Shown piece after piece: positions 1 to 13,400 of a DNA stretch of 64,000 nt. This stretch comes from Tubiluchus corallicola (taxonomy: Eukaryota > Priapulida > Priapulimorpha > Priapulimorphida > Tubiluchidae). Each line of letters starts with the position of its first letter. Within the stretch, counting starts at the first letter, position 1. The stretch is from NCBI GenBank assembly GCA_030141605.1, contig JAQGDQ010000024.1:949501-1013500 (forward strand). Reading direction: 5' to 3'. The notes under the pieces are model-generated. The model was not told the origin of the DNA. It did no database searches and saw only the letters and a list, made by a program, of their open reading frames with translations. Both the position numbers and the translations under genes were made by a program.

Positions 1-44
1 AAACCACTTAAACATAAGCAACAATTGTTAAATATTTTTTATAC

Positions 45-148
45 CTTTTCAGATCTAGTCCGCTCGAAAACATAGCACTCCAAAAGTAATGTTCGGCCAA
101 CCGACACTTCTTTTGGATCAGCCAGTACCTTAGTGATTGCAGTTTCGC
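45..148 (-). CDS. Exon 60: Ig20 N-half (last exon in window)
   Basis: 104 nt, phase 1 to 0. T-A-I-T-K-V-L ... L-L-L-E-C-Y-V-F-E-R. Donor GTATAA. Its partner C-half must lie left of position 1, so the gene continues out of the window. Confidence 0.85.
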
Positions 149-3100
149 CTATTAAAATAAACAATAATGGTTGAAACTTTCATCTTGCGCAAAATAAGAT
201 TTTGCTAGTGTTTTTGCTACATGACATCAGCATGATCGAGAAAAGATTCTGACTAATTTCTGAATTTAGTAATTTCTGAATATACTTGGCTGTCGTTTGC
301 TGTTTACCTAACACATTTTGCAGTAAGCTGCCGTAATAAGCTGCCATATTTAGTTGCCAAAATGAATAAAGTGAGAAACAAAATTTATATTGCTCTCATG
401 TTTTGTACGAGATTTTGCAAGATAGGAACACAGTTATCTATCAATAAGTATCATGGTGTGATGTTAAGTTGTTTAAACGTGACATGAAACTGTGTGAAAT
501 GTTTGGGCCGACGCTGACTACAAGTTTTTCGCGAGTGACATCTAGTTGCAAATACTGTAAATGTTATGTGGTGTTACATTTTTGCCACCTCTTTTTTTGC
601 GAAGCAAGCCACAATAAAAGCCAAATTACAGGCATCAAGAAAGCAACAGAACTATCATTTTAAGCAGTATACAAATAATTGCTGATCCAGAGGAAACAAT
701 AAACTTGCTGTTTATAATATTATCACTACAGACGATACCTTCTCGGCCAATAAATGTTGTTTCTGATGAAGGATTATCGTTTGTAGTTTCACATCGATAG
801 CTGCCAAAATGGCTGCTCCTCAGTCTTGATATAGTAATGGTGAAAGTTTCCTCGTCTCCTGAATTGCTGACGTCTATACTTATTCGTGCATCATTGGTTA
901 TCTTTCTTGAACCAGTAGATAGAAGAACATCTTCGCCATCATTCTCAACATAGTACCACTCAACCTAAATGTTTTTAAGGCATATAAATTTAAGATTTTT
1001 GAAAATGTTTAAGCTTTATGCTTTAAAAACACTTAAGATGAAAGAATATAGTTGTTACCAAAACCAGTGAGAAGTTAATAGCAGCAAAAACAAATATGCA
1101 TCCTTTAATTCTAATGCTATAGGAAGGCAACGCTAAAGCAGTAGATATGCCAGTAAAATTCTTAACTGGGAAGAGTAGATTGCATGCGCAATTAACTAAA
1201 TTGACACTCAAGTCTCCAGTATTTAGAGAATTTACCGTGTCATCACCAGTCAATCCTCTAACAGTGCATTCAATATCAACAACGTCGCTTAAATCAGCCT
1301 GTATAGGATCCGTTATGAATGTGATTTCGACGTCATCTGAGCCTGAAATGTGAAGCAATAGTCATTTGTGGTGCAAAAAGCAAGTGCAAAAACAATTAGT
1401 TTGGAATTGAATTTGTAAGTGATTCATTTCCATTAAGCAAATGTAGCTAGTACATAACAGTAACGCTCCGATGAGGAAACAAAAAAGCAAACTTGCATTT
1501 TCTATTTTCATTTCTAATTGTGAGGAACCATAATTAATCATCAATTTATTATAAACAACTGTTAGTAATAACTATACTAGACAGTAATTTAGACTATATG
1601 TTAGAGAAAATGACAGTGTGCAGAATACTGAAAATGTGCAGAATGAAAGAATAAAAAGCAAAAAAGGGGAAAAATTTATTTATTGACAAATAAGAACACC
1701 AGCTACAGAAAGTAACAAATGTAGTTATAGTTAGTAATTAATAAGACTAATAATCTAACAAATACATGAATAAATATACATACATATGATTCAAGTGCAT
1801 TAAGTTTCAACTGACAGCAAACAGGAACAATTGCTAATAAAAAGAACAAAAAGAAAAGACAGCTATTAAGAAAGAAATTTATGGTAAGGAATTTCAGAAA
1901 TAGAAAGCACACACAAACAACTATCTTGTATCTAGAAATGCGCAGGATAAACTTATGAACAACAGAATCAAAACTGGTAATTCAAACAAATTACTAGTAC
2001 ATTCGAATCAGTGAACAATGGGCCCAAAAGCACCATTAACTACGGTAGCAAAAAAAGGCAGCATGTAGCAAAAGATCTTCGATGAATCAAATACTGTAAG
2101 GTTGTCTCCAATCAGACCAAATCACACTGACAATACGATTTTGCTACCAGTAAAGTAGATCATGCTACAGGCTACAATATAAATTCAAATGTGGTTGTTG
2201 AACTTAATGTGCTCCACAAATTCCAGATAAAAGTATGGTACTACAGATGTTCTTTTTTACAATGAGTTCTAATACATTAAACAAAGTTTCACAAATAAAT
2301 ATAAGAATGACATTAATACACAGTGAATACCTACTTGTAAAATACTGAGATAGTGAAAAGATTAAATGAATTTGTGTTATGTGTATTAAACCAACCTCAT
2401 CCTTAGACAAAAGAAAATTCGAGCGCCTTTAAAAGTGAGTAACAAGCAAGTAATAGGTGTTTGTCCAAAACAAATTCTAGTAAGTGTTACAATCAGTAGC
2501 ATTATTTGGCTAGGAAAATGGAGAGCCTGGATGATCATTGGCAGACAGTAGAAGCTTTTCAAGTTCTAATAGAAATAAATTGGGTATGGATAGCATACCC
2601 GACATGTAGTATAGTGCATGTATAGTTTGTGAATTAAGTCACAGGTTAAATTGGCAAGGTGTGATTATAAGGGCAGACATGACACAATTAAAATTTAAAA
2701 TGATAAACTTGTGCTAAAACATTATACTTGTGGTATAAAAAAAACTATTAACAGAGGCATCTTAGACTGGTTAAATAGATTTAGACTCTTTAAGATAAAC
2801 AAATGCCTTTTCTTTTCTGAGAAAAAGAAAAGACTACTTACATACTCTACGCTGTCTAGTGTTTTGCCATCCTTATTCACATTTGCGCACCTGCTTGCAC
2901 ATCTAACATGCTTATACTAACATGGCCATATGACTGACCAATCAACTATCTTCTGTACTAATAGAACCCAAGTACCTAACTACAGCACCATTTGTCACAT
3001 CAATGAATAGTTGTTTTATGTCTTATACATACACATATATATATATATATATACATATAATAGTTTAATTACCATTACTTATAAAAACGTATAACTACTT

Positions 3101-6100
3101 TTTTTGCTTACAAATATATTTTTGCATGACTACTTACATTAGTGGTGTGAACCAAACTGAGTGTTTGCAAAGTTTATAGACTGATTTTTGTAATTCACTG
3201 TTTAGAATACCTTTTGTAAGAGCCAATATTTGTTTCAGATTAAACAACAAATTGCACTGTTGGGGTACCTAAACTACGTATTGCCAATAAAATTGCAGGT
3301 GCAGTAATTTTCAAGTCCTAAAGTCTTTAAAAAAACAATTTCAAACAAACAAAGATATTTATTGGTTTTCAGAGTATCACTTTCTTACATTTCAATATCA
3401 TTTTCAACTTTATTAGATGTCTAATAACTTTTATTTGGTATTTAACTGAAACACTAATACTAGATTAATCTCTACCTACCTCTTATGTTCAACCTTGTGT
3501 CCTTTTCATCAAAATCCTGGTTTGTCGTCCGACAGCTGTATGTGCCAGCATCAGACCCTCTGACATCCCTGATGGATAATTCAAAGATATCCTCTGATGA
3601 GAATTCGGCGATTTGGATGGAGAAGCGATTATCACTTATCAACACATCATCTCCTCGCGTCAGAGTTCTGGTACGAGAACCAGAAATTTTGAGCCATTCA
3701 ACCTAAGCAAGAGTGATATGAGTGATAGTAATAATAATAATATTCCCACTATCATTAACATCTATCAGTGAGATCATTAGTTTTCACAATTTTTTGGTAA
3801 CCCAAATATATATACAGCTACGTTAATGTGGCTATTTTTCAACTGGCAATTAGCTGACATTGCTAAGGTATTTAAAGCATTTAAACTATCATACATTTAA
3901 ACTCATACTAGCATTTAAACCAGACATATGACAGAAGCTTAATGTTGTTCTTATTCACTTAACTTTTTAAAATTAGGGAATGGTGTGGCAGTAGTATACT
4001 CACAGTAGTGGAACCTGTTAAACCTGCTACAAAACACTCATAGACAACATCTTCACCTTCATCAACAGTTCTAGCAGGTGTAATACCTGTGATTGTCGCC
4101 TCACCTGTAAACAAAAGTATTCAACACTCTCAATACAAGAAACCAAAAAAATTTATGCTTATAAAAATAAAACCATTTCACTTAACACCAATTTAGAAAA
4201 ACCAAAGACCAAATGTACTTTCTGCAGTGACACTTAAAGTGAAACTAAATTTCTGTGAAAAAGCAGCTACCATCATTGAACATCATTTTAGTTGAGGTTA
4301 GAACTTGACTCAGACAGAACTCGGAGATTAATTTTTAACGGTAAAACTTTAAACACATCCGAGTTACAATGCCCATGGGCTAAAAATTAACATAAAGATG
4401 CTCATAATTCCCCATATGCCCACATTAAATGAAACACAATATGGTATACTCCTAATTTTTATTTTTATTTCATACTATATCTGAGTAAACTGCCTATGTG
4501 TTACTGATTGTTATTATTTTATACCTTCCCAATCAGTCATATTTAGCTTAACTATATAGGCACATTTCAGGATAAGCTGTTATACATGGTCTTTGGAAAA
4601 TTACATCAAAATGTGTACTGACTGGCTTAAAAATTTATAGGCACTGCGTTTCGACTATGCAGAACCGGTATGTCATACTCCGCAGCTGGGAAAAAGGGGC
4701 GACAAATGGACAGACAGCAGACAACTGATAATTCTACAGCTACCCACTTTGCTTGGACAACTATAAAAAGCAAATCAGCACCAAAAAAATTGAAAATTGG
4801 GTTTGACACTTAACTCAGGTAGAATGGGTTAATGTCAAATCACTAGCATTCACATTATCAAAAATGTACATTTTTGGTTTATAAAAAATAAAATTTTCTT
4901 CAATAGCAAATCTTAATAAGTAGGATGATAGTTAGCATTAGATTAACCTAACACCCACCATTTAAAATCATTGCAAAAAAACTGACAGGCAGAATATTTG
5001 ATCATCACTAAATGACAAAATTTAGTCTTTATCAGGCACAACCCAGTAGCAAATTTGCTATATTTACTAGGCTTCTATATATGCAATATCTGTAAACATT
5101 TACCATTACTAGTAACTGTCAGTGCTACGTCATCATATACTGAGTCTGCATTTGTAGTTTTGCATCTGTATCTTCCTTCGTCAGATGTTCTCAGCCTTGA
5201 TATTGTCAGTATAAAAACATCTTCTGGAACATTTGTGTCTTGATTTTGATAGACATCCAACTCAATTTTTACTCTTGAATCCGATGTTTCCACCTCGTCT
5301 CCATGAGTAAGGACTTCCTCTCTGTTTCTGCTATCGATAAAGATCCACTCGACCTAGGAAAAAAGCAGAAACAGTGGTCATTTGCCCTGGTTGTGATGCT
5401 TTTTAAAAACGACCTATCTCACGTTTTAGTCCTGTTATACCTATTTTAGCAGGCAGCAGAACTCACCTCAAGACACCACAAAGTGGCGTGGAAATGTTTC
5501 TTCGTACACGCAAAATGAGAAGAAATTTGGCATAAGTTTGCAAAAACCTACTGGCTGAATTCAGAGAAATAACAAAATACAAAATCTTCGTACATTTGTA
5601 GCATACATTAGGGATACACTGCCCAAGCATTACATTAATTACTCTAAATAAAGAGTACAAGTTTAGTAAAAAATGGCACTTGTTTCCCCTTTCTTCCAGT
5701 GGACTTGTTCCAAAAGATAATCATTAATGAGCAAACACATTGGAGAACTTTCCTATGATGTACAGATAAATCTTTAAGAATGCTGGAACTGACGTAGACT
5801 TGCACATAATTATATATATTAATCATATAAAAAATCATATACAGGCAAAATTAATATAAAGCTAACAGACAGGCCAAATGTTAATGATGAATGGTTTCCC
5901 TTAGCCCAGGGGGCACAGCTTAACTGGAAATGTTGGAAAATACTGCAATATGCTGGAAATTTAAAGTCCTGCATGTTGTTTTCTCTTGCTCGCCCTACAT
6001 AATTTTTGTCAATTCCCCCAATCCTAGATTTTGTCCATCGATGATAATGTAAGTTATCTGCTACTGCAGGAGAAGTGAGGCCAAAAAATGAAACATGCAG

Positions 6101-9100
6101 AATCATTAACGATTTTTTTTGTAACAAATGTAACACCAATCAGTAATAAACAAGTAAAAAACAAATTTTTCATCTGTTTCAGTTTTAAAAACTGTCCATA
6201 ACTTCAGCAACAGAATTCTGAAACACTGGGAGAACGTTCAAGATATATACAAGATCATTCCAGGGTTTTGTTTTATTTATTCACTTTATTTAGATTTTTA
6301 TGTAGTGCACTATATCGCTATTGTTTTTACATTTCACCAAGTTACAACTTAGCCTTATATCTAATTAGCATCACACAAATAAACAATCACAAATATAAAA
6401 AACTTTGATGTGAAACCTGACTACGATGCTGGTAGCAAACCAACGAATTGATGCAACTCTAGCTAAAAGTTCACAAATTCGTAATAAACACGGACCTTTT
6501 CTATATGGACAAATGAAAAACTGTACAGCAATCGTGAAGCCAAGATTCAAATACAACACCCATCTAAAACGACCAGTGAAAACGAAACACGAATGTGGTT
6601 GAAAAACTTACAGTTGATTGCTGTAATCCAGAAACAAAGCACTCTAGCAACAGTTCTTCACCGGACTGGAGCTCTTGATCAACTGAGATTTCCTCAATGA
6701 GGGGGTTTTCATTCTCACCTGAATAAGTCGAATAAGTAATTTTTGTAGACTAAAAAAATGTTGGCAGGAAAATTATCCTCTACCATACAAGCAGTTGATT
6801 CTACTAATTTTTCTAATTGATACAAACTGAGTTATGATAAGTAATTTACTACACGCTTACAACTAACTAATTCCAGAAACAACAGACTTCTTGCAAAACA
6901 AAAAATCATATTTAAATCATATTAACATATATCAAAAACACAAATGGAATAAATGCACTTGACTATGTTTCAAACAGTGGTATATAGTTTACATGTTTGC
7001 TATACCTTATTTTCACATGCCTACAAACACATGTCTAACATGCCCAAGTATAACTTGCAGAAAAAAACAAAGTAAAAGAATCACACAAAAAGTTTTAACA
7101 CCAGTTGTTAGTGCACCAATCTTTTGTCTACCAGGTAAGATTGTTACCATTATTAACATCAAATTAGACCAAAACATTACATGCACCTGGACAAATTAAT
7201 AGCTTAGTTTTTGCTAACTCATTCCAGCTTGTTAATGCAAGTAATAATTGTTAGCCACAAGAAAATTGATAATAACCACAAAAGAGAAAGAAGTACTTCT
7301 TAATACTAATTAAATTAACTAAATTACCTAAGAATTAAAATTAGTTAAAATAAAGTTAAAATGGTTAAAAACAAAAATTAATACACTATGAACTGTAAAC
7401 ATTTTCAAATACTATGAGGTCAAAAAAGTAATATAATCTAAGAACAAAAATCTATGTATAAATTATGATTACAGAATAGAAAATTGACAGTAATTATATT
7501 TACATTTTTCAGGAAATTGGTATATTTACTGGTTTATACTTAGTTTGGAGTGTGGAGAGCAATATAAGTTTTAGTATTACTAATAGAGCAACACTGACGA
7601 ATCACATTTTTAATAATTACATGAAATATCTTATTTCATAACAAGAATTACACTCATTTTTACCCATATGAATAACTTACATCAGAAATATCTAGTGATG
7701 CATAAGGGTGCAATATGCATACGGTGAAAGACTTACTGAAAGCTGCTTGATAATCACATCCTCCAAAGCATAAACGAGGAAACAAGTTGAAACATCCCAA
7801 AACCACAAACATAAGAAAATGCAAATATTTAGCAGAATAGTCACACAAACATATAATTTGTAATATTAAAATGCAATTATCAAAGGATTAATTTAGTATT
7901 ATATTACAAAACCACAAACATAAGAAAATGCAAATATTTAGCAGAATAGTCACACAAACATATAATTTGTAATATTAAAATGCAATTATCAAAGGATTAA
8001 TTTAGTATTATAACACGTATGTCTAACACCCCAACCACCAAAAATGTCAAACCAGCTATCTTAGCACCCAGGAAATAATATCACATGTAAACAATTAGAC
8101 TGGAGCAAAAATATTTGCCATTGTTCTCACCCTTCACAGTAATTGTTGTCTGGTCACTGGTTTGATCTACATTTGTGCTTTCACAGCGGTACGTTCCTTC
8201 GTCTTGTTCCACAATATCGTTAATAGACAAAATAAAGATGAACTCTTCAAAGAGGGTTTCAACGTCAATTCGATATTTCTCGTTAACATTACGTACAACA
8301 ACTTCATCAGCATTAGTAAGCACAGTAACATCTCCGCCAACCACTTTTTGCCATTCAATCTGTTCAACACATGTGCACACAGTTGAAAGATACAAACTGA
8401 CAAAAACGTCCAAGATTACAGTATCAACCTGCTCACATTGAAGCACTTCTGCTTCAAACAAAAGCACATCTTTTGTTGTTCATGACAAATTCAGCGTTTA
8501 CTTGACTGCTAATGTACTTCTCTTGTATTACGTATCTTGCACAAATCACCAGGAACTCTAAGACAGTAGCTGATTTTTGTATTAATTTAAAGAAAGGGGT
8601 ATTCTCTCTGCATTTACTAAACTACGAAATTTTATTTGGAGCCGGATAAGTCAAGAAACTTGTACATTCGCAGTTTGAGCAAAAAGGCCAGCTGAACAAC
8701 ACCAGCTCCAAGCACCCAAGCCATTCCAAATGACTGAATTTTCACATTAAGTGAATACACAAGCTTAGTCAAATAACAAGCAAATTTTTCTAAAAGTGAA
8801 AGCAATGCAAGCAAGTAGATATGCTTTGTGCCATGATCTAACCAACAACAGCTATTACTTAGATAATAAGGATTACCCTGCTAAAAATTGAATGAAAAAT
8901 GCTTTTATTTTATGCAATGACCTTTTTTAAATCTCAAAATTTTGCGTTATTATTATTATATCTCTGGAAGTACACACACACTGATAATTTAAAGTGCCCT
9001 TAATGACAGAAAAAAAATTATTCTAGGTTAGCAATAGTCCTAGCATGCACTATCACTTACTAATACAGTACATCCTGTACAATACTTATGCAAACATGCA

Positions 9101-10414
9101 CATGAACCCAATTACGTACCGTCAAAAGTTCATAGTTGATATTTCAAATTAAAATACCATAGTTGCTATAACAAAGCGTAAGTGTTAATTGTGAGAAATC
9201 TTATAATGTTAAGTCACAAAATGACAAAAAACTTAACTTTTCCTTCAATGCTCACTGAAATGAAGATGTTTCAAGCAATGGTGAGTGGATCAATTTATTT
9301 CAACTGTGGATACGAATTTTATGTTATTTTTTACTGATGTGGTTGAATTCACTTCATGTGTGTATAACGCTATTCAAACTAAATCCAGCACAATCATAGA
9401 TTCTACGACCAAACCAACTTTTGCAGACATAATAACCTGAGGAACACATAAGATGCGATTTCAGTTTTGTGATATGTGTTAATGAAAATAATGTTTGGAC
9501 TGGCAAAGTTTTTCCAAATTTTGGGTAACATAGCACTTGAGTCATGGTAATAGTTTAAAATAGAAATTTGTAAGTTGGGAAAAGACGTCAACTAAATCAA
9601 GGTCACCAAACAGCAATGCAGGAGTATGGCTTCTGTGGGAGAACCATGACCAAAGTTAAACCAATAAAACATGAAGATAATCTTATCACCCAAGCGTTGA
9701 TGGAAGTCAAAGATGAAAATGCAAATCCAAAGTATGCATTAATAAAGTATAAATTAAAATTATAACATATATTAAAGAGATGACATGCATTTTTTAACTA
9801 AATGATGCATAAGAAAGAAGTCACACTGAGGTTGCTACAAAAGTGCCATGGGTCAAGGTATGCAACTTGTCAATGTAACATCTTTGTTCCTACGTGAAAT
9901 ATCATTGTACCATACTAAATAAGTATCAGGTAAAGGCAGAAGACCCAAGACAATTCTCTCAAAGGTTTACACAAAAAGCTCAGCTTTGAAGTCAAGAGAT
10001 GATGCAGCATAGACTTCTTCTGCCTAATTAACCACCTGTTGTACGAAGAAATCGTGCAACATTACAACAAAGCCTGTGGGTTTCTTTTTTCACACATTAC
10101 TTCAGATGTTCATTCATAAATAATTCGGATATTCTAGCTTAGCAAAGAACAATGCTGAGCTATCTTTATCAAACACTGCTCTACATAGCAAAGCAATCTT
10201 TCACAGACATACACTACTCAGAAACACTTTAAATGCAATCTCAGTGAGAAATAACTAATCAGTCTTAACTTAGTAGCAAACATTTACAGAAGCTATAACT
10301 GTATGACCACACGTATTAAATAGGTCGAGTTCCAATTTTTCCGATTTCCCTCTTTTTATCGTATTTGGATTAAATAAGTAAATTGACTCCATAATTAATA
10401 AACAATCCTGCAAA

Positions 10415-10451
<37 letters not shown>

Positions 10452-13400
10452 TTCTCATGTGTTATGATGGCAGGCACATGCACCACAATTATTGTCATGC
10501 TCTTACTGTGGAAGAATCTAATCCGGTGACAAAGCATTCCAAAAAAGCAGAGTTGCCAACATCTACCGTCTGTGGTGGGCTAATTTCTTCAATTACCACA
10601 TTTTCATTGGAACCTAGGTGCACAATCATGTATCTTTTATGTATGAAAAAATATATGAACTTTAGACCCCACCATTCACATTAGAACAAGGCACAGAGAA
10701 GTACTATTACTATTGACTTATTTAATAAATAAATAAACAACCAAGTTAAAAAACAATAAATACAATATATTATATACATAATTAACAATTAAAAAGTTTA
10801 CACAAAATTAACAGTATTATACTTAATAAGTTAAAGAAATCACAAGTACAGTTTATTACGATGTACAATTAAAAAACTTGAATAAATTTAGCTATTCTAT
10901 GATTAACAAAATCGAGCAATGACCAAAACAATTCAGTAATTAATAATTATTTTCAGTCTATTATGAACGACAATATATTTACAGGTAACATTAATTTTGC
11001 GGATGGTCTATATTTGAACCCTAATTTTTAACAATTTGGCAGTAACATCCTATGCAATATGAATTCCTTTTAATGCCTCAAGGGAGACAATGTCACTCAC
11101 ACATCCAATTATTTCAAGTTAAATTCGTTAGAACCAGGAGTGTTTTATATATATATAAATATATATATATATATACTGAAGGTTAAGCAATTTAGAATTT
11201 AGAAATTTGATCCTGCCTGCGTGGGATCATGTATGTCGCTTACAAACATAAATTAAGTAATTTTAAGTTAATCCCAAAGTCATGAATGGCTCCAATAAAA
11301 GTCATTGTCAGACAGTGTGCACGTGAAGTCATCATACCATGTGATAACCTTTTGATAACTTTGTATTATGGATGTTCTGGTTCTATGTACAGCCTCAGCA
11401 AAAACAATGTGATAAAATGCCATTAATAGTGGGGTTAAGCAAAAGCGCAATTTTGCATAACGCAAGCTGAAAATGTACAACGAGAACTAGTATAGCTCAG
11501 CTCATAGCACATAAATCTTTCCAGGCTTTTCAAATTTTGGATGTTGTTCATCCGGGTGTTTTTGACAATGAGCCAAGTCAATCTTCATTTTCAATATTTT
11601 CCGCAAAAACCAAGGCTACACTTTCACATTGTTTTTGCTCCACATTACACCTATTCATTTAAAAAGTTTCATTTATTTTTGAAATTTTTTACAGAAGTAA
11701 TTTACCAAGTAGTAAAATTTTTTGCCATATCTATCATACTTTCATCACATAACATAAAGTTTTGATAATGTTTTATCTCACATATGTCTTTTTAACTCTA
11801 GGTTAAAGAAAGAAATTAAAACGAATAAAACTAAATTGGTACATTGGTAGCAAGCCAGGAAAATGAACACTTAAAAGTGTAAGTAAGAATAAATACCTCC
11901 AACTACCAATCGCACGTCATCAGAATTATCATCGTCGTCGGTGACTTTACAACGGTACAGTCCCTCATCGCTTTCTCTCACACGGTCTATGGACAGGGTA
12001 AATATGTCAACATCTCCACTACTTCGTTGATCAATATCAATGCGAGAATTGCTTGTAAGCACATCTTCACCCTCAGTTAGAATATCTTCATCAGAACCAT
12101 CCAGTTTTATCCACTGGACCTGTAAGTTTGTATGAACAAGTCAGCACTGTACGACAAACAAGTATAATCTATAAGTGATTTTCTTTATTCAAATCAAAGG
12201 ATCGTTTGATAGCAAATTTTTGAGTACGAAGAATGTAAAAGCCATAAATGATTCGATGTTAGATTAAGAACAGACTCACAGAGCTTACAGAGAAATCTAT
12301 TTACAAAGCCTTGGCATAAAAGGAGAAAAGGTAGCTAGCCTAGTTCTTAGCCATTTTTCTTCCCCTAGTACATGGCCACTATGAGTAAGTAGTCAATTAA
12401 ATGAGTAAGGAGACCCAGCAATGCGGCCAGAAAGTCCTATCTGAGTGGAATTTGACTAGAAAAATCCGGACGTGAACAAAATTCGAACCCAGATTCCTGG
12501 ATCGGACCACTCGGTCATGCCACTAGACCGCAAAGTCATTTTATGTGCGGAAAACACACAGAACAAATTCAGTTGCTCTCAGGTCCACCTGCATTTCCAT
12601 AATGTGACTGGTACTGAAAAAACCTTACGTAATATAATTAATATTACTGCATAATGATGTGCAAAAATACCCTACTGTTAATAGGCAGAGATTATTCAGT
12701 TTGTAAGTGCATTAATTCAGGCATCATAATTTGCCAAACAAAAAATTTGTTGTGCAGTAGCATGCACTAGAAAACAGTCTTAGTTAAAAAAACTGACAAA
12801 CATTTGTGCTTGCAGCAATGCAGGTACTTCTATAAAGGAAAAAATACGTTACATAAACACAGTATTCTGAATTTCAGAATCAACTCTGCAAAAGTGGCCA
12901 CTTCAATAAAGATATCTACCAAAGTGCTTATCCTCATATAACAACTAGTTCTGCCTGCTCACTACATGTGCATATTTTACAGTACAGAACAAAGACTATA
13001 AAAACCAGACAAATTAGCTGGCTTAAGTACAATTTTTCATAAAAGTTGACAATAAGAAGCTCATTAGGTAACTAGTTTAAACTCTCTACAGAATTTAAAC
13101 CATGTAAAGCACTCACAGTATAATCTCCAAGGTTGGACACTTCACACCTCAAGCTGGCATCATCACTAAGGTCAACCCGGTCACCAGTAGCATCTTCTAT
13201 CTTAGGAATGTCACCCCTAACATCAAGAGTGGTGTCATCCGAAACGGGATCATCATTGGTAGTTTTGCATCTGTAAGAGCCATCATCTGACGTCTGCACT
13301 CGACTTATTTCTAATGTGAAAATTTCTTCTCCTCCGGAAGTTCTTTGTGACACATCAATTCTTCTATTGCTTGTTAACACATCTTCGCCTTCAGTCAAAA

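Noticed and set aside
8175-8441. Plus-strand frames overlapping Ig exons (also at 3485, 5055, 21418, 37228, 53611)
   Set aside because: They are antisense shadows of the Ig or lectin exons on the minus strand.
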